Assembly (NCBI RefSeq): GCF_025947225.1
Contig: NZ_CP110005.1
Location: forward strand, 1,178,001 to 1,242,000
DNA length: 64,000 nucleotides
DNA from: Flavobacterium sp. N2270
Lineage (GTDB): Bacteria; Bacteroidota; Bacteroidia; Flavobacteriales; Flavobacteriaceae
Direction of reading: 5' to 3'
Of the stretch, positions 36,098 through 45,047 are shown in pieces; position 1 is the stretch's first letter; every line of letters begins with the position of its first letter. The position numbers were made by a program, and so were the translations under genes. The notes beneath the pieces were generated by a model. It saw nothing but the letters and a program-made list of their open reading frames with translations. It was not told the DNA's origin and did no database searches.

Positions 36098-36150
36098 AGT
36101 AATTAGTGAATAGTAATTATCTAATCACTTTTTACTATTCACTAATTACT
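36098..36150. repeat. 19-bp perfect inverted repeat between yqeY and tRNA-Arg
   Basis: AGTAATTAGTGAATAGTAA (36098-36116) and its exact complement (36132-36150) flank a 15-nt loop. No T-run follows, so it is not a standard terminator. It might be an RNA-processing hairpin or a dispersed intergenic palindrome; it sits 6 nt before the tRNA 5' end. Confidence 0.8.
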
Positions 36151-36156
36151 CAATAA

Positions 36157-36230
36157 GGCTTCGTAGTTCAACTGGATAGAATGACGGATTTCGGCTCCGT
36201 TGGTTGCAGGTTCGAACCCTGCCGAAGTCA
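36157..36230 (+). tRNA. tRNA-Arg (anticodon TCG)
   Basis: A 74-nt cloverleaf. The acceptor stem is GGCTTCG/CGAAGTC (one G-U pair), the discriminator is A, the anticodon stem is ACGGA/TCCGT, and the loop TTTCGGC gives anticodon TCG for CGA codons. The T-arm GCAGG-TTCGAAC-CCTGC is perfect. CCA is not encoded. No separate promoter was found in the 60 nt upstream, which is filled by an inverted repeat. Confidence 0.95.
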
Positions 36231-36372
36231 CACTTAATAAATAAAATCTTAAAGAATAATCATGTTTGCTCAAGGTTGTTTTTTAAGGTTTTATTTTATT
36301 GAAAAAAAAATAAATCAAATCATTTTAACTGAGTCAGAATATGTATTTTAGCTAAACTCAATTTTTTACCCA

Positions 36373-37173
36373 TTGATTTACATTTTACTTTTAATTGGTT
36401 TTACTTTTTTTGGTTTTTTTGCCTATAATGTAATTGTAGAACCTATTTATGCATTTTTCTTTAGAAAGCCTATTTATGTGCATTTTTACCCATTTTCTAA
36501 AAAACTTTCGTTAGCTCAATTAAGTGTTTTGCATAATCAGTTTGATTTCTATAAAAAACTGTCTTCTAAAGAAAAATTATATTTTGAACACAGAGTTGCT
36601 GTTTTTTTAAAAAAATATCCTTTTTACGGAAAAGAAGGCCTACAAATTACGGAAGAAATTCGTGTGCTTATTGCAGCAACGGCGATTATGTTGACTTTTG
36701 GAATGAGAAACTATCTTTTTACTGTAATTAATAAAATTATTGTTTTTCCAGACATCTATTATTCATCTACAAATAATGAATATCATAAAGGTGAGTTTAA
36801 TCCAAGAATGAAAGCAATTGTTTTTTCATGGAAACACTTTATGGAAGGTTATGAAATTTCTAATGATAACTTAAATTTAGGGTTACATGAATTTTCTCAT
36901 GTACTGCATTTTGAAGGATTAAAGAAAAACGATACTTCGGCTACTATTTTTGCAGTTACTTATAATGAGATTATAGAACAAGTAAAATACCCGCCAAACT
37001 ATAAAAAACTCCTTGAATCTGATTATTTTAGAATTTACGCGTATACCAATGAGTTTGAATTTATAGCGGTAATTCTAGAGCATTTTTTTGAAACTCCAAG
37101 CCAGTTTAAATCAGAATTTCCACAATTATTCGAAAAGGTAAAGGTCATGATTAACTTTACAGAAGCGATATAA
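36373..37173 (+). CDS. MtfA-like zinc peptidase (M90 family)
   Basis: A 266-aa protein with an N-terminal membrane helix (about residues 1-20, IYILLLIGFTFFGFFAYNVI), then an MtfA/DUF980-type metallopeptidase domain. The zinc motif H172-E-F-S-H176 (LHEFSHVLHFEG) and the segment KIIVFPDIYYS fit family M90. E. coli MtfA is cytoplasmic and linked to glucose uptake control through Mlc; the membrane anchor here suggests a different setting. The start is a TTG at 36373. It stands alone between tRNA-Arg and the CBS gene. Confidence 0.82.
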   Translation: MIYILLLIGFTFFGFFAYNVIVEPIYAFFFRKPIYVHFYPFSKKLSLAQLSVLHNQFDFYKKLSSKEKLYFEHRVAVFLKKYPFYGKEGLQITEEIRVLIAATAIMLTFGMRNYLFTVINKIIVFPDIYYSSTNNEYHKGEFNPRMKAIVFSWKHFMEGYEISNDNLNLGLHEFSHVLHFEGLKKNDTSATIFAVTYNEIIEQVKYPPNYKKLLESDYFRIYAYTNEFEFIAVILEHFFETPSQFKSEFPQLFEKVKVMINFTEAI

Positions 37174-37268
37174 TATACGAATAAAATGTCTTTAAATCAA
37201 TGATTTAAGTTGTTTTAGGATTGTTTTTTATTGATTATCTTTAAACTATTAATTTAAAGAAGACTATT

Positions 37269-37688
37269 ATGAAGCAAATTGTTCCAGTTTCAACTATTAT
37301 GACAAAAGAGGTTGTAAAGTTAAATATTACCGATACTTTGACTAAGGCCGAAGGGTTATTTAAAAAACACCGCATTCGTCACATTCCTGTTATGACCGGG
37401 AATAAAATTATTGGAATGTTGAGTTATACCGATTTGCTTAGAATTTCATTTGCAGATGCTATTGACGATGAAGAAGAAGAAGTTGATGCAACGGTTTATA
37501 ATATGTTTTCAGTGGAACAAGTTATGGCTAAAAATTTAGTATCAATTTCTCCCGAGACTACAATTAAAGAAGCAGCAGAAATACTTGCTTCAAAAGAGTT
37601 TCATGCTTTACCAGTAGTAGAGGGTAATTTATTAGTAGGAATTGTAACAACTACTGATTTAATTAAGTATTTAATTAATCAATATTAA
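37269..37688 (+). CDS. CBS domain-pair protein
   Basis: A 139-aa cytoplasmic protein made of two CBS motifs, at about residues 5-60 (STIMTKEVVKLNITDTLTKAEGLFKKHRIRHIPVM) and 75-135 (VEQVMAKNLVSISPETTIKEAAEIL...HALPVVEGNLLVGIVTTTDLIKYL). CBS pairs usually bind adenosine nucleotides and regulate partner proteins. No fused effector domain exists, so it would act as a stand-alone sensor; the partner is unknown. Single gene; the hairpin that follows serves the opposite strand. Confidence 0.9.
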   Translation: MKQIVPVSTIMTKEVVKLNITDTLTKAEGLFKKHRIRHIPVMTGNKIIGMLSYTDLLRISFADAIDDEEEEVDATVYNMFSVEQVMAKNLVSISPETTIKEAAEILASKEFHALPVVEGNLLVGIVTTTDLIKYLINQY

Positions 37689-37690
37689 AA

Positions 37691-37728
37691 TAAAAAATGC
37701 CCCAAATAATATTAATTTTTTTGGGGCG
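37691..37728 (-). terminator. terminator of rpe
   Basis: The hairpin GCCCCAAA / TTTGGGGC (37699-37706/37720-37727) is followed on the minus strand by a T-rich run (ATTTTTTATTTTA). On the plus strand no T-run follows, so the main direction is from rpe. Confidence 0.75.
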
Positions 37729-37750
37729 TACTTAAAATGTATGTTTTTTA

Positions 37751-38410
37751 CTATGTAAGTTTTTTTAAGTCAGCAATTGTTTCAGTTGGATTTTGAGCTC
37801 CAAAAACATAACTACCAGCCACTAAAACATCTGCTCCAGCATCAACTAAAGCTTTTGCATTTTTGTTAGTAACACCGCCGTCAATTTCAATTAAAGTAGA
37901 GGCATTATTACGAGTAATAATTTCTTTTAACTGAGTTATTTTTTTATATGTGTTTTCAATAAAAGATTGCCCACCAAAACCAGGATTAACACTCATGATG
38001 CATACTAAATCAATGTCTTTAATGACATCTTCCAGTAAGCTTACATTAGTGTGAGGATTAATTGCAACTCCAGCTTTCATTCCTTCAGTTTTAATGGCTT
38101 GTAAAGAACGATGTAAATGAGGGCAAGCTTCATAGTGAACAGTTAAAATGTCAGCACCTAATTTTTTAAAAGTTGAAATGTATCTATCAGGATCAACAAT
38201 CATTAAATGAACATCGATAGTTTTTTTTGCATGTTTAGAAATAGCTTGTAAAACGGGCATTCCAAAAGAAATGTTTGGAACAAAAACACCGTCCATAATG
38301 TCAATGTGAAACCAATCTGCTTCACTGTTGTTTATCATTTCAATGTCGCGTTGTAAGTTTGCAAAATCAGCAGCTAAAACTGATGGTGCAATAAGTGTAT
38401 TTTTACTCAT
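37751..38410 (-). CDS. rpe: ribulose-phosphate 3-epimerase
   Basis: TIM-barrel enzyme interconverting ribulose-5-phosphate and xylulose-5-phosphate in the pentose phosphate pathway. The 219 aa are of standard length. Motifs are IAPSVLAADFANL at the N-terminus, FHIDIMDGVFVPN with metal-binding His and Asp, VDVHLMI, the central VCIMSVNPGFGGQSF, and EIDGGVTNKN. A minus-strand TACCTTTG element lies 20 nt upstream. Cytoplasmic, single gene. Confidence 0.96.
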   Translation of the reverse strand: MSKNTLIAPSVLAADFANLQRDIEMINNSEADWFHIDIMDGVFVPNISFGMPVLQAISKHAKKTIDVHLMIVDPDRYISTFKKLGADILTVHYEACPHLHRSLQAIKTEGMKAGVAINPHTNVSLLEDVIKDIDLVCIMSVNPGFGGQSFIENTYKKITQLKEIITRNNASTLIEIDGGVTNKNAKALVDAGADVLVAGSYVFGAQNPTETIADLKKLT

Positions 38411-38429
38411 AGTAGTTGTGTTGTTTGTA

Positions 38430-38437
38430 CAAAGGTA
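38430..38437 (-). promoter_or_regulatory. promoter -7 element of rpe
   Basis: TACCTTTG on the minus strand, matching TAnnTTTG, 20 nt before the rpe ATG. Confidence 0.55.
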
Positions 38438-38481
38438 ATTTATATATAGATAATCTGAAACAAGTTCTGATTAAAAAAGTA

Positions 38482-38507
38482 AAACCTCGGTAATCAGCCG
38501 AGGTTTC
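38482..38507 (-). terminator. terminator of rpoD
   Basis: The stem AACCTCGG / CCGAGGTT with the loop TAATCAG is followed on the minus strand by TTTACTTTTTT. It lies about 55 nt after the rpoD stop codon. Confidence 0.8.
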
Positions 38508-38535
38508 AATCATCAATCAAAAAACGAACAGTTAT
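38508..38535 (+). repeat. leader-like sequence shared with the 5' region of the gene at 11563
   Basis: AATCATCAATC followed by six A, CGAACAGTTAT. The same 28-nt string occurs at 11537-11564 with two mismatches, there ending in a start codon. Here the equivalent position reads ATT and no open frame follows. Confidence 0.65.
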
Positions 38536-38560
38536 TGAAACTGTTGTTATTGTTATTAGG

Positions 38561-39424
38561 TTATCCTAAATATGTTTTTAAAATCTTACTTCTTGAAGTA
38601 TGTTTTAATCTACGAATTGCTTTCTCTTTAATTTGACGAACACGCTCACGAGTTAAATCGAAAGTTTCACCAATTTCTTCTAAAGTCATTGGATGTTGGT
38701 CGCTTAAACCAAAGTATAAACGAACTACATCTGCTTCACGTGGAGTTAATGTTTCTAATGCTCTTTCAATTTCAGTTTGTAACGATTCATGAATTAATTC
38801 TCTATCAGGATTTGGAGATTCACCAGAACGTAAAACGTCATATAAATTTGAATCTTCTCCTTCAACTAAAGGCGCGTCCATTGATAAATGACGACCAGAA
38901 TTTTTCATAGATTCTTTAACATCATTAACAGTCATGTCTAATTCTTTTGCAATTTCTTCAGCAGAAGGAGCACGTTCATTAGATTGCTCAAGTAAAGCAA
39001 ACATTTTGTTAATCTTGTTTATAGAACCAATTTTATTTAATGGCAAACGAACAATACGAGATTGCTCTGCTAATGCTTGTAGTATAGATTGACGAATCCA
39101 CCAAACTGCATAAGAAATAAATTTAAATCCACGAGTTTCATCGAAACGTTGAGCAGCTTTAATTAAACCTAAGTTTCCTTCATTAATTAAATCGGGAAGT
39201 GTAAGTCCTTGATTTTGGTATTGTTTAGCTACCGATACAACGAAACGTAAATTAGCTTTTGTTAATTTTTCTAAAGCTCGTTGGTCACCAGCTTTTATAC
39301 GTTGAGCTAATTCTACCTCTTCATCAGCGGTAATTAAATCCACTTTTCCAATTTCTTGTAGGTATTTGTCTAGGGATGCAGTTTCACGATTAGTTACCTG
39401 CTTGGTGATTTTAAGCTGTCTCAT
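38561..39424 (-). CDS. rpoD: primary RNA polymerase sigma factor (RpoD/SigA)
   Basis: Housekeeping sigma-70. The 287 aa consist of region 1.2 ([29 protein letters not shown]), region 2 with [37 protein letters not shown], region 3, and region 4 with [33 protein letters not shown] at the C-terminus. Region 1.1 is missing, as is typical for Bacteroidota primary sigmas. These recognise the TAnnTTTG promoters seen throughout the window. A terminator follows 55 nt after the stop. Confidence 0.95.
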   Translation of the reverse strand: MRQLKITKQVTNRETASLDKYLQEIGKVDLITADEEVELAQRIKAGDQRALEKLTKANLRFVVSVAKQYQNQGLTLPDLINEGNLGLIKAAQRFDETRGFKFISYAVWWIRQSILQALAEQSRIVRLPLNKIGSINKINKMFALLEQSNERAPSAEEIAKELDMTVNDVKESMKNSGRHLSMDAPLVEGEDSNLYDVLRSGESPNPDRELIHESLQTEIERALETLTPREADVVRLYFGLSDQHPMTLEEIGETFDLTRERVRQIKEKAIRRLKHTSRSKILKTYLG

Positions 39425-39505
39425 TAATTTGCAGTAATTTTAAGTATTCAGGTTATTATACGTTTGTAGTTACAAAAAAGTTACATAAATAAAATATTTT
39501 TTTAA

Positions 39506-41737
39506 TTATTTTATTTGTTTTCCACTTTGAGTGTTTACAAATAGTACATTTCCTATTCTATTATAGTTGTTAAATTGCTCTACTCCCTTTGTTTTTATTG
39601 AACTTTCGTGGAAACCAAGGATAGTTAAATCTGCAAGTTTAGAAGTTTCATTGATTAACTCTACTTTATCTGTTGTATCTTCAATTGGAATTACAATAAT
39701 ATTATTTGGAGATATTGGTAACCTACCAGTTGTTGTTAATTCTATTAAATAGGCTTTTTCAGTTTCTAAATTAGCTTTGTCTACAGCTGCGAATATTTTA
39801 ATTTCTGCGCCTTTCCAGTCTGGGTGACCTAAAATTATGTAAGATAGAAGAATCATTAAGTTTGCATTTTCAAAATCTTCTTTCTTAATCCAAACATGAA
39901 TTTCATTTTTATAGCCAAAATTTCTGTCAGAAGTCGCTAGAATACAAAGATCATATTTTGCGCTTTGAATTAAACTATAATTATCTATAATATCTTCAAG
40001 CCATTCTGAAGTTCCTTTTTTGAATTCAAAAAGCATCATATTGTTATCATGACCTGAAATTCCTGGTTGCTGAATTGCTTGTACAATTGCAGCAGTGTTT
40101 GATGGCGATATAATTGTTTCTAAGAAAACATTAGAATTCGTTTTGTTTGCTGTCTTGATTAATTTTGCAAGTTTTTGATCGGCCAACTCTTTAGATTGTT
40201 TTGAGAAATAATCTTTTTCATAATGAATATAAGTTCCAAAACCATAACGATAGGAAATCCATTTCATCATTTCTAATGCTGATAAGCGTTCAAAACTTTC
40301 TTTTGATAAACATAAAACACCCGGTCTCCAGTAATCAGAATCTGTTTCTTTATCGGTTTTTTGTAAAAACACTTGTAAATTTCTACTTAATTGATGGATG
40401 ACACCTTGAAAAATATTTGCCATTCCTTTTTTATTATCATTACTATAGGTGATGTAAAAATAGATTGCTATCATTAATAAAATTGAGGCAACTGCGTAAA
40501 CAGCGTTAATTTTAAACATTAAGTAAACACACAAAATTGCTCCCATTAATGATAAGTACCATTTAGATTTAAAAGAAGGTCTGTAAGCTGGATCGGCTGC
40601 AAAGTGTTGCATGAAAGATATTAAACATAATGAACCATAAGTAACCATGAAAAACATCGATATTACTTCGGCTACAGCATTTACATCTCCCATTAAAACA
40701 AAAATTATTGCAATTGCAGCAGTAATTATTGTTGCATTTTTAGGTTCGTTGTTTTTTGCAGTACCTTTTGATACAAAATCATTTATTTTTTGGTTTGGAA
40801 TTACGTTGTCGCTACCAATTGCTTGTAATGTCCTTGGAGCTACCATAAATGAACCTAATGCTGATGAAATTGTTGCAGCAGCAAGTCCTAAAGGAATAAT
40901 TGGTCCCCACAATGCGATTTTACTCATTACTAATTGGTCGTTAACTAAGTCTTCTGGCGAAGCAGAATAAGCTAGTTTTAAAGCAATAAATATATATATA
41001 ATCATTCCAACAATAGTAGCTGCTAACGTTCCCATAGGAATTGATTTTTTAGGGTCTTTTAAATCTCCAGATAATCCAACTCCAGCTGTCATTCCTGTGA
41101 ATGCAGGGAAAATGATTGCAAAAACAAAGAAAAAGCCATTTTTAGATTCAACATTACTGAATAATAAAGAGCTATCATAAGTTGTTGCATAGTCAGTAGT
41201 TCCAAAAAAAAACATAATTAAGGATACAAATAAAATAGCAACAACTACATATAATGCTTTCATTCCTAAATCGGCACCTTTAGTAACCATAAGGCCTATT
41301 AGTAATAAAAGTGCAGGTACACTAAATATTCTGTTGTCGTAAATTTCATAGCCAAATTCAGATAATACCCAAGGTTTAATGGCTTCAAATGATTCGGCAA
41401 AAGCAATAATATAAAAGGCAACACTAATGGCTTGTGAAAGATATAATGCTAGTCCAATTGAAGCCCCAATATTAACTCCAAATGATCGAGAAATGATAAA
41501 ATATTCTCCACCACCTTCAACTTTTTGATTGGTTGCTATTTCTGCCAATGCCATAGCTGTAGGAATAGTTACCATATGAGCTACTAAAATGATAAGAAGT
41601 GTTCCTAGAAATCCAACTTCTCCAACCGCATAGCCAAAACGCAAGAACATAACAGCTCCTAATATTGTTGAAATAGCAGTTAAAAAGACTGGTAATGTAC
41701 CGAAGTTAGCTTTTAGATTTTGTAATTTATTTTCCAT
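39506..41737 (-). CDS. SLC12-like cation-chloride/amino acid permease
   Basis: A 743-aa polytopic transporter of the APC superfamily, closest in layout to Na-K-Cl cotransporters. About twelve membrane helices (residues 10-435) are followed by a large cytoplasmic C-terminal domain of about 300 residues (DSDYWRPGVLCLSKESFERLSALEMMKW ... TILGFHESSIK). Helix 1 carries the unwound-helix motif TILGAVMFLRFGYAVGEVG. The start is placed at the ATG 41737 (MENKLQNLKANFGTLPVF); a second ATG 15 nt upstream is less likely. The transported ions or amino acids cannot be named from sequence. Same strand as rpoD but separated by 81 nt. Confidence 0.85.
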   Translation of the reverse strand: MENKLQNLKANFGTLPVFLTAISTILGAVMFLRFGYAVGEVGFLGTLLIILVAHMVTIPTAMALAEIATNQKVEGGGEYFIISRSFGVNIGASIGLALYLSQAISVAFYIIAFAESFEAIKPWVLSEFGYEIYDNRIFSVPALLLLIGLMVTKGADLGMKALYVVVAILFVSLIMFFFGTTDYATTYDSSLLFSNVESKNGFFFVFAIIFPAFTGMTAGVGLSGDLKDPKKSIPMGTLAATIVGMIIYIFIALKLAYSASPEDLVNDQLVMSKIALWGPIIPLGLAAATISSALGSFMVAPRTLQAIGSDNVIPNQKINDFVSKGTAKNNEPKNATIITAAIAIIFVLMGDVNAVAEVISMFFMVTYGSLCLISFMQHFAADPAYRPSFKSKWYLSLMGAILCVYLMFKINAVYAVASILLMIAIYFYITYSNDNKKGMANIFQGVIHQLSRNLQVFLQKTDKETDSDYWRPGVLCLSKESFERLSALEMMKWISYRYGFGTYIHYEKDYFSKQSKELADQKLAKLIKTANKTNSNVFLETIISPSNTAAIVQAIQQPGISGHDNNMMLFEFKKGTSEWLEDIIDNYSLIQSAKYDLCILATSDRNFGYKNEIHVWIKKEDFENANLMILLSYIILGHPDWKGAEIKIFAAVDKANLETEKAYLIELTTTGRLPISPNNIIVIPIEDTTDKVELINETSKLADLTILGFHESSIKTKGVEQFNNYNRIGNVLFVNTQSGKQIK

Positions 41738-41802
41738 AAAAGTAATTTTCACTAGATATTATCTTTTGTTTAAAGTCACAAATAATTTCTAAATATAGGA
41801 AA

Positions 41803-41838
41803 TAAAAAAAGCCACACATATTTATGTATGGCTTTTTT
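41803..41838 (-). terminator. terminator of pnp
   Basis: A-run, GCCACACATA / TATGTATGGC stem with one mismatch, then a T-run; symmetric, so usable on both strands. It is located just after the pnp stop on the minus strand. Confidence 0.8.
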
Positions 41839-41860
41839 AAAAAAATTAATACTGAATTAA

Positions 41861-44014
41861 TTAACCTTCTTTATTTTCTTTTTTCTCTTCTCTAGGAGGT
41901 CTAGGTAAAAGAGCTTTTTTAGAAACTTTTTCTTTTCTTGTTTTAGGGTCAATACCGAAGTATTTTACCATAAATACGTCACCTAGTTTTACAACATCAG
42001 CAACATTTTCTGTTCTTTCCCAAGCTAACTCAGATACGTGTAATAAAACCTCGTTTCCTGGTGCTGCTGTATATTCTACAACCGCTCCAAAATCTAACAT
42101 TTTAATTACTTTTACTTCATAAGCTTCGCCAACTGTTGGTTTAAAAATGATTGAATCAATCTTAGCCATAACCGTTGCAATTCCTGCTGGGTCAGTACCT
42201 AAAATTTCAACAATTCCTTCTTCAGAAACTGGGTCTTCATTGATGACAATTGTTGTTCCAGTTGCTTTTTGTAATTCTTGAATTACTTTTCCGCCTGGTC
42301 CAATTAATGCTCCAATAAATGCATTTGGAATTCTTCTTGTTATAATTTTTGGAGAATGGTCTTTAACTTCTACTCTTGGTTGAGCTAAAGTTTCAGTTAA
42401 TTTTCCTAAGATGTGTAAACGTCCATCACGAGCTTGAGCTAATGCTTGCTCCATGATTTCATATTTTAATCCGTCGATTTTGATGTCCATTTGACAAGCT
42501 GTAATTCCTTCTGAAGTTCCAGTAACTTTGAAATCCATATCTCCTAAGTGATCTTCATCACCTAAAATATCAGATAAAACTGCAAAACGATCTCCATCTG
42601 TAATTAATCCCATTGCAATTCCAGAAACTGGACGAATCATTTGAACTCCAGCATCCATTAATGATAATGTTCCAGCACAAACAGTTGCCATTGAAGAAGA
42701 ACCGTTAGATTCTAAAACTTCTGAAACTACACGAATGGTATAAGGACAATCTGCGGGAATCATGTTTTTTAAAGCACGTTGTGCTAAATTTCCGTGTCCA
42801 ACTTCTCTTCTTGAAGTTCCTCTTAATGGACGAGCTTCTCCAGTTGAGAAAGGAGGGAAGTTATAGTGTAAATAGAATTTTTCTTCTCCTTGTTGTGAAG
42901 GTGAGTCAATTTGGTTTGCTTCTCTAGAAGTTCCTAAAGTTGCTGTTGCCAAAGCTTGAGTTTCTCCACGTGTAAATAATGCAGAACCATGAACAGATGG
43001 TAAATAATCAACTTCACACCAAATTGGTCTGATTTCCGTAGTTTTTCTTCCGTCTAAACGAGTTCCTAAATCTAAAGTTACGTTACGAACAGCTTCTTTA
43101 TTGACTTTATAGAAATATTTTGAAACTAAATCTCCATTTTCTTCTAATTCTTCTTCTGTAAATAAAGCTTTAACTTCTTCTTTAACTTCATCAAATGCTG
43201 CTGAACGTTCGTGTTTAGCAGAACCTTTAGATGCAATTGCATAAATTTTATCGTAAGCTGCAGCTTTTACTTTAGCATGAATTGCTTCGTCTGTTTTTTC
43301 TGGTTCATAAGTACGAACTTCTTTTTTACCAAAAGCGTTTGCTAATCTTTCTTGTGCTGCGATTTGAACTTTAATATGTTCGTGAGCAAATTTAATAGCT
43401 TCTAACATTTCTGCTTCTGAAATTTCTTTCATTTCACCTTCAACCATTGCGATAGAATCTGTTGAAGCTCCAATCATCATATCAATATCTGATAATTCTA
43501 ATTGTGCTTGTGATGGATTAACAATGAATTTTCCATCAATTCTTCCTACTCTAACTTCTGAAATTAAAGTTTCAAAAGGAATGTCAGATAAAGCTAATGC
43601 TGCCGAAGCTGCTAATCCTGCTAATGCATCAGGCATTACGTCGTCGTCATGAGACATTAATTGAATCATAACTTGAACTTCTGCATGATAATCTGATGGG
43701 AAAAGTGGACGTAAAACACGGTCAACTAAACGCATTGTTAGTACTTCGCTATCGCTTGGGCGTGCTTCTCTTTTGAAAAAACCTCCAGGAAAACGACCTG
43801 CTGCGGCAAATTTTTCACGATAATCTACTGTTAACGGTAAAAAGTCAATACCTGGGCTTGCTTTTCTAGACGATACAACTGTTCCTAAGATTACAGTTTT
43901 ACCAATTCTAACTACTACAGAACCATCGGCTTGTTTAGCCAAACGACCTGTCTCGATTGTAATGTTTCTTCCATCACCTAAATCGATGTTTTCTACAAAT
44001 AATTGTGGAATCAT
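41861..44014 (-). CDS. pnp: polyribonucleotide nucleotidyltransferase (PNPase)
   Basis: Phosphorolytic 3'-5' exoribonuclease and RNA degradosome-type enzyme. The 717 aa include two RNase PH-like domains (about 1-215 and 315-550) around a helical linker, a KH domain ([20 protein letters not shown], about 570-590) and a C-terminal S1 domain ([20 protein letters not shown] ... [14 protein letters not shown]). Catalytic-core text such as [18 protein letters not shown] and [16 protein letters not shown] is intact. It follows rpsO on the same strand, as in E. coli, with a hairpin in the gap. Confidence 0.97.
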   Translation of the reverse strand: MIPQLFVENIDLGDGRNITIETGRLAKQADGSVVVRIGKTVILGTVVSSRKASPGIDFLPLTVDYREKFAAAGRFPGGFFKREARPSDSEVLTMRLVDRVLRPLFPSDYHAEVQVMIQLMSHDDDVMPDALAGLAASAALALSDIPFETLISEVRVGRIDGKFIVNPSQAQLELSDIDMMIGASTDSIAMVEGEMKEISEAEMLEAIKFAHEHIKVQIAAQERLANAFGKKEVRTYEPEKTDEAIHAKVKAAAYDKIYAIASKGSAKHERSAAFDEVKEEVKALFTEEELEENGDLVSKYFYKVNKEAVRNVTLDLGTRLDGRKTTEIRPIWCEVDYLPSVHGSALFTRGETQALATATLGTSREANQIDSPSQQGEEKFYLHYNFPPFSTGEARPLRGTSRREVGHGNLAQRALKNMIPADCPYTIRVVSEVLESNGSSSMATVCAGTLSLMDAGVQMIRPVSGIAMGLITDGDRFAVLSDILGDEDHLGDMDFKVTGTSEGITACQMDIKIDGLKYEIMEQALAQARDGRLHILGKLTETLAQPRVEVKDHSPKIITRRIPNAFIGALIGPGGKVIQELQKATGTTIVINEDPVSEEGIVEILGTDPAGIATVMAKIDSIIFKPTVGEAYEVKVIKMLDFGAVVEYTAAPGNEVLLHVSELAWERTENVADVVKLGDVFMVKYFGIDPKTRKEKVSKKALLPRPPREEKKENKEG

Positions 44015-44111
44015 AATTTTTAATTCTTAATTAAACAAAGGGTCAGTTGTGTTGTAGTTGTAGTTGTTGTGTACCCAATGAAAAACGAACTTTTTCTAAT
44101 ATAAAACGTAA

Positions 44112-44134
44112 AATAAAAGGGGCACAAAGCCCCT
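44112..44134 (-). terminator. hairpin between rpsO and pnp (terminator or attenuator)
   Basis: The stem AGGGGC / GCCCCT (44118-44123/44129-44134) with a five-base loop is followed on the minus strand by TTTTATTTTA. It begins 8 nt after the rpsO stop and could end most rpsO transcripts while allowing read-through into pnp. Confidence 0.75.
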
Positions 44135-44142
44135 CATATCTA

Positions 44143-44412
44143 TTATTTTCTGATGTTTAATTCTTTGATTATCGCACGATATCTCAAAATGTCTTTCTTA
44201 ATTAAGTAATCAAGAAGACTTCTTCTTTTACCTACTAAAAGTACTAATGAACGCTCAGTATTGTAATCATGACGATTTCTTTTTAAGTGCTCTGTTAAAT
44301 GTGAAATTCTGTGTGTGAATAATGCGATTTGTCCTTCAGCAGATCCTGTGTTTTCTGCTTTTCCACCATGCTTAGCGAAAATTTCCGCTTTTACTTCTTT
44401 AGTTAAGTACAT
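44143..44412 (-). CDS. rpsO: 30S ribosomal protein S15
   Basis: Primary 16S rRNA-binding protein of the small-subunit platform. The 89 aa match the standard length exactly. Recognisable pieces are GSAEGQIALFTHRISHLTEHLKRNRHDYNTERSLVLLVGKRRSLLDYL and the C-terminal RYRAIIKELNIRK. A minus-strand TATATTTG element lies 56 nt upstream. It is followed by pnp in the conserved rpsO-pnp order. Confidence 0.97.
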   Translation of the reverse strand: MYLTKEVKAEIFAKHGGKAENTGSAEGQIALFTHRISHLTEHLKRNRHDYNTERSLVLLVGKRRSLLDYLIKKDILRYRAIIKELNIRK

Positions 44413-44467
44413 GCTAATATTATTTTAAATGATTATTATGTATGAATTGCGTTTTACAATTCGGATG

Positions 44468-44475
44468 CAAATATA
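44468..44475 (-). promoter_or_regulatory. promoter -7 element of rpsO
   Basis: TATATTTG on the minus strand, matching TAnnTTTG, 56 nt before the ATG. Further upstream (44480-44515) is an AT-only repeat of AATTATAA-type units. Confidence 0.6.
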
Positions 44476-44523
44476 GTAATAATTATAAATTATGAATTAT
44501 AAATTATAAATTATTTTTTTGGT

Positions 44524-44982
44524 TTAAAATAATTTTGCAACTTCTTGATTTATAGATTGTAATAGTAATTCGTCAGCTTCGGTAAATGGATTAATTACAT
44601 GAGAGTCAATATCTATTTGACCTATGTTTATTCCATTTACAAATAATGGCACAACAATTTCTGACTTAACCGTGAAGCTACAAGCAATATAATTATCTTG
44701 TGCAGATACATCTGGAACGACGAAGTTTTCATTTGAAACTGCTACTTGTCCGCAAATACCTTTTCCAAATGGAATAACTGTATGGTCAGTTTCTGCTCCT
44801 ACATATGGTCCTAAATGCAATGTTTTAGTTTCGTGATTGGCAAAATAAAAACCAACCCAATTATAATATTCTATATTTTCGTTTAATAGTTTGCAAATAC
44901 TGAGTAATTTCTCATCTCTTGTAGAGTCACTAATAACAATGGTATTTACAGTTTGTAATATTGCTTCTGAATTCATTTTCAA
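44524..44982 (-). CDS. GAF domain protein, free methionine-R-sulfoxide reductase-like
   Basis: A 152-aa single GAF-domain protein that aligns by eye with fRMsr (E. coli YebR type), which reduces free methionine-R-sulfoxide. Two family cysteines are present with correct spacing: C77 (GKGICG) and C101 (YIACS), followed by the conserved KSEIVVPL. The position of the third (E. coli C84) is H67. C101 corresponds to the catalytic cysteine, so activity with one resolving cysteine is possible; a signalling GAF protein is the alternative. Cytoplasmic. Single gene, divergent from xrtF with a 65-nt gap. Confidence 0.75.
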   Translation of the reverse strand: MKMNSEAILQTVNTIVISDSTRDEKLLSICKLLNENIEYYNWVGFYFANHETKTLHLGPYVGAETDHTVIPFGKGICGQVAVSNENFVVPDVSAQDNYIACSFTVKSEIVVPLFVNGINIGQIDIDSHVINPFTEADELLLQSINQEVAKLF

Positions 44983-45024
44983 TTTTTTTACAAAAGTATT
45001 TAATCTATAGTTTAAAAATTTATA

Positions 45025-45032
45025 TATTTTTG
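45025..45032 (+). promoter_or_regulatory. promoter -7 element of xrtF
   Basis: TATTTTTG matches TAnnTTTG. It overlaps an in-frame upstream TTG (45030), which argues that translation starts later, at the TTG at 45048. Confidence 0.5.
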
Positions 45033-45047
45033 TTAAAAATAGAAGAA

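Noticed and set aside
37691..37728. Hairpin as terminator of the CBS gene on the plus strand
   Set aside because: No T-run follows on the plus strand, while a T-rich tail follows on the minus strand, so it was assigned to rpe.
40647..40970. Plus-strand frame inside the SLC12-like gene
   Set aside because: Its hydrophobic composition mirrors the membrane helices of the gene on the other strand.
44480..44516. AT-only repeat (AATTATAA-type units) as a structured element
   Set aside because: Its pairing follows from base composition alone; too simple to support a function.
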